A stretch of DNA of 6,062 bases from Deltaproteobacteria bacterium RIFCSPLOWO2_02_56_12 (GTDB taxonomy: Bacteria; Desulfobacterota; Binatia; UBA9968), in contig MGRY01000085.1 in the NCBI GenBank assembly GCA_001799045.1, forward strand, positions 1 through 6,062, read 5' to 3'. Numbering within the stretch: the stretch's first letter is position 1; every line of letters begins with the position of its first letter. The notes below the pieces were generated by a model, which had not been told where the DNA came from, ran no database searches, and saw only the letters and a list, made by a program, of their open reading frames with translations. The position numbers and the translations under genes were made by a program. Below, piece after piece: positions 5,846 to 6,062 of the stretch.

Positions 5846-5853
5846 TCACCTCC
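5846..5853 (-). promoter_or_regulatory. Strong ribosome binding site of SBP1
   Basis: GGAGGTGA lies three bases before ATG at 5842 (six bases counted from GGAGG). It sits in the 15-base gap after the TctB stop. It fixes the start, and with it the reading of the repeat tract as the N-terminus of SBP1. Confidence 0.9.
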
Positions 5854-5857
5854 ACTG

Positions 5858-6062
5858 TTAAGTTAAACCTATCCAAATAAGGAGCTGCCCCTCCGGAAAA
5901 GGGAGATGCAACAGCCAATCAAAAAGCCCCCATAACATGAACCACGCGCCCCCGGTGAGCGCGAGCGATAGTCCCCATCCCTCCCCCGACTGCACCTTCA
6001 GATAGAGGAAGACAAACCCCGGGATAGCTATATCGAAACCGAAGAGCCAGATCCCGGCAAAA
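5858..6062 (-). CDS. TctB-family TTT small membrane subunit, C-terminal part
   Basis: An open frame enters from the right edge (first full codon at 6061) and ends with TAA at 5858-5860, giving 67 C-terminal residues. They show two hydrophobic segments: FAGIWLFGFDIAIPGFVFLY, and LALTGGAWFMLWGLFDWLLH after a short polar loop (KVQSGEGWG). A typical TctB ending, LPFPEG, follows near the C-terminus. TctB is the small four-helix inner-membrane subunit that partners TctA. The family call rests on this helix-loop-helix pattern, the FPEG-type end and the receptor genes directly downstream. Any DUF1468-like small membrane protein would look similar. TctA is not in the window and should lie further upstream if the operon is complete. 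Confidence 0.72.
   Translation of the reverse strand, partial: FAGIWLFGFDIAIPGFVFLYLKVQSGEGWGLSLALTGGAWFMLWGLFDWLLHLPFPEGQLLIWIGLT

Overview
The window is one minus-strand transcription unit and is read from right to left. It begins with the C-terminal end of a TctB-type small membrane subunit of a tripartite tricarboxylate transporter (TTT), at 5858-6062. Six consecutive genes for exported solute-binding proteins of the TctC/Bug receptor family follow, and the sixth runs off the left edge. I number them in transcription order: SBP1 (4697-5842), SBP2 (3628-4689), SBP3 (2537-3565), SBP4 (1451-2527), SBP5 (349-1377) and SBP6 (1-327, 5' part only). The gaps are 15, 7, 62, 9, 73 and 21 bases. Every start has a Shine-Dalgarno sequence, and I see no internal terminator, so the genes are probably co-transcribed. 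No RNA gene, transposase, CRISPR array or convincing promoter is visible, and no stretch longer than 73 bases lacks a gene.

In a TTT system the periplasmic receptor binds an organic acid or similar solute and delivers it to a membrane channel made of TctA (large) and TctB (small), driven by an ion gradient. Six receptors behind one TctB suggests one membrane part served by several receptors, or an expanded receptor set partly uncoupled from it. All readable copies share the fold signature: a Y/F-x-GK start to the mature chain, the G-x-x-x-G first pocket loop, an IPG...QNMPGA segment, and two cysteines exactly 47 residues apart. They differ mainly at positions expected to line the ligand pocket, which suggests different substrates.

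The unusual feature is how the signal peptides are encoded. SBP1, SBP4 and SBP6 begin inside short-period repetitive DNA: octamers related to TTGAACCC, and in SBP1 also heptamer-like GATCGAG/GATAGAA units. This DNA is arranged as imperfect inverted repeats. Its purine-rich arm encodes the basic n-region and its pyrimidine-rich arm encodes the hydrophobic core. SBP2, SBP3 and SBP5 have ordinary leaders. The repeat-coded leader of SBP6 is about 91% identical in DNA to that of SBP4, yet the mature part of SBP6 resembles SBP1 and SBP2 more than SBP4. This suggests that leaders have been exchanged or homogenised separately from the mature domains.

The organism is a Gram-negative-type bacterium with moderate GC (roughly mid-50s by eye) and strong GGAGG ribosome binding sites. 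Large TctC/Bug expansions and coding-region short repeats of this kind suggest an environmental proteobacterial, Desulfobacterota or related uncultured lineage. The sequence alone does not fix the taxon.
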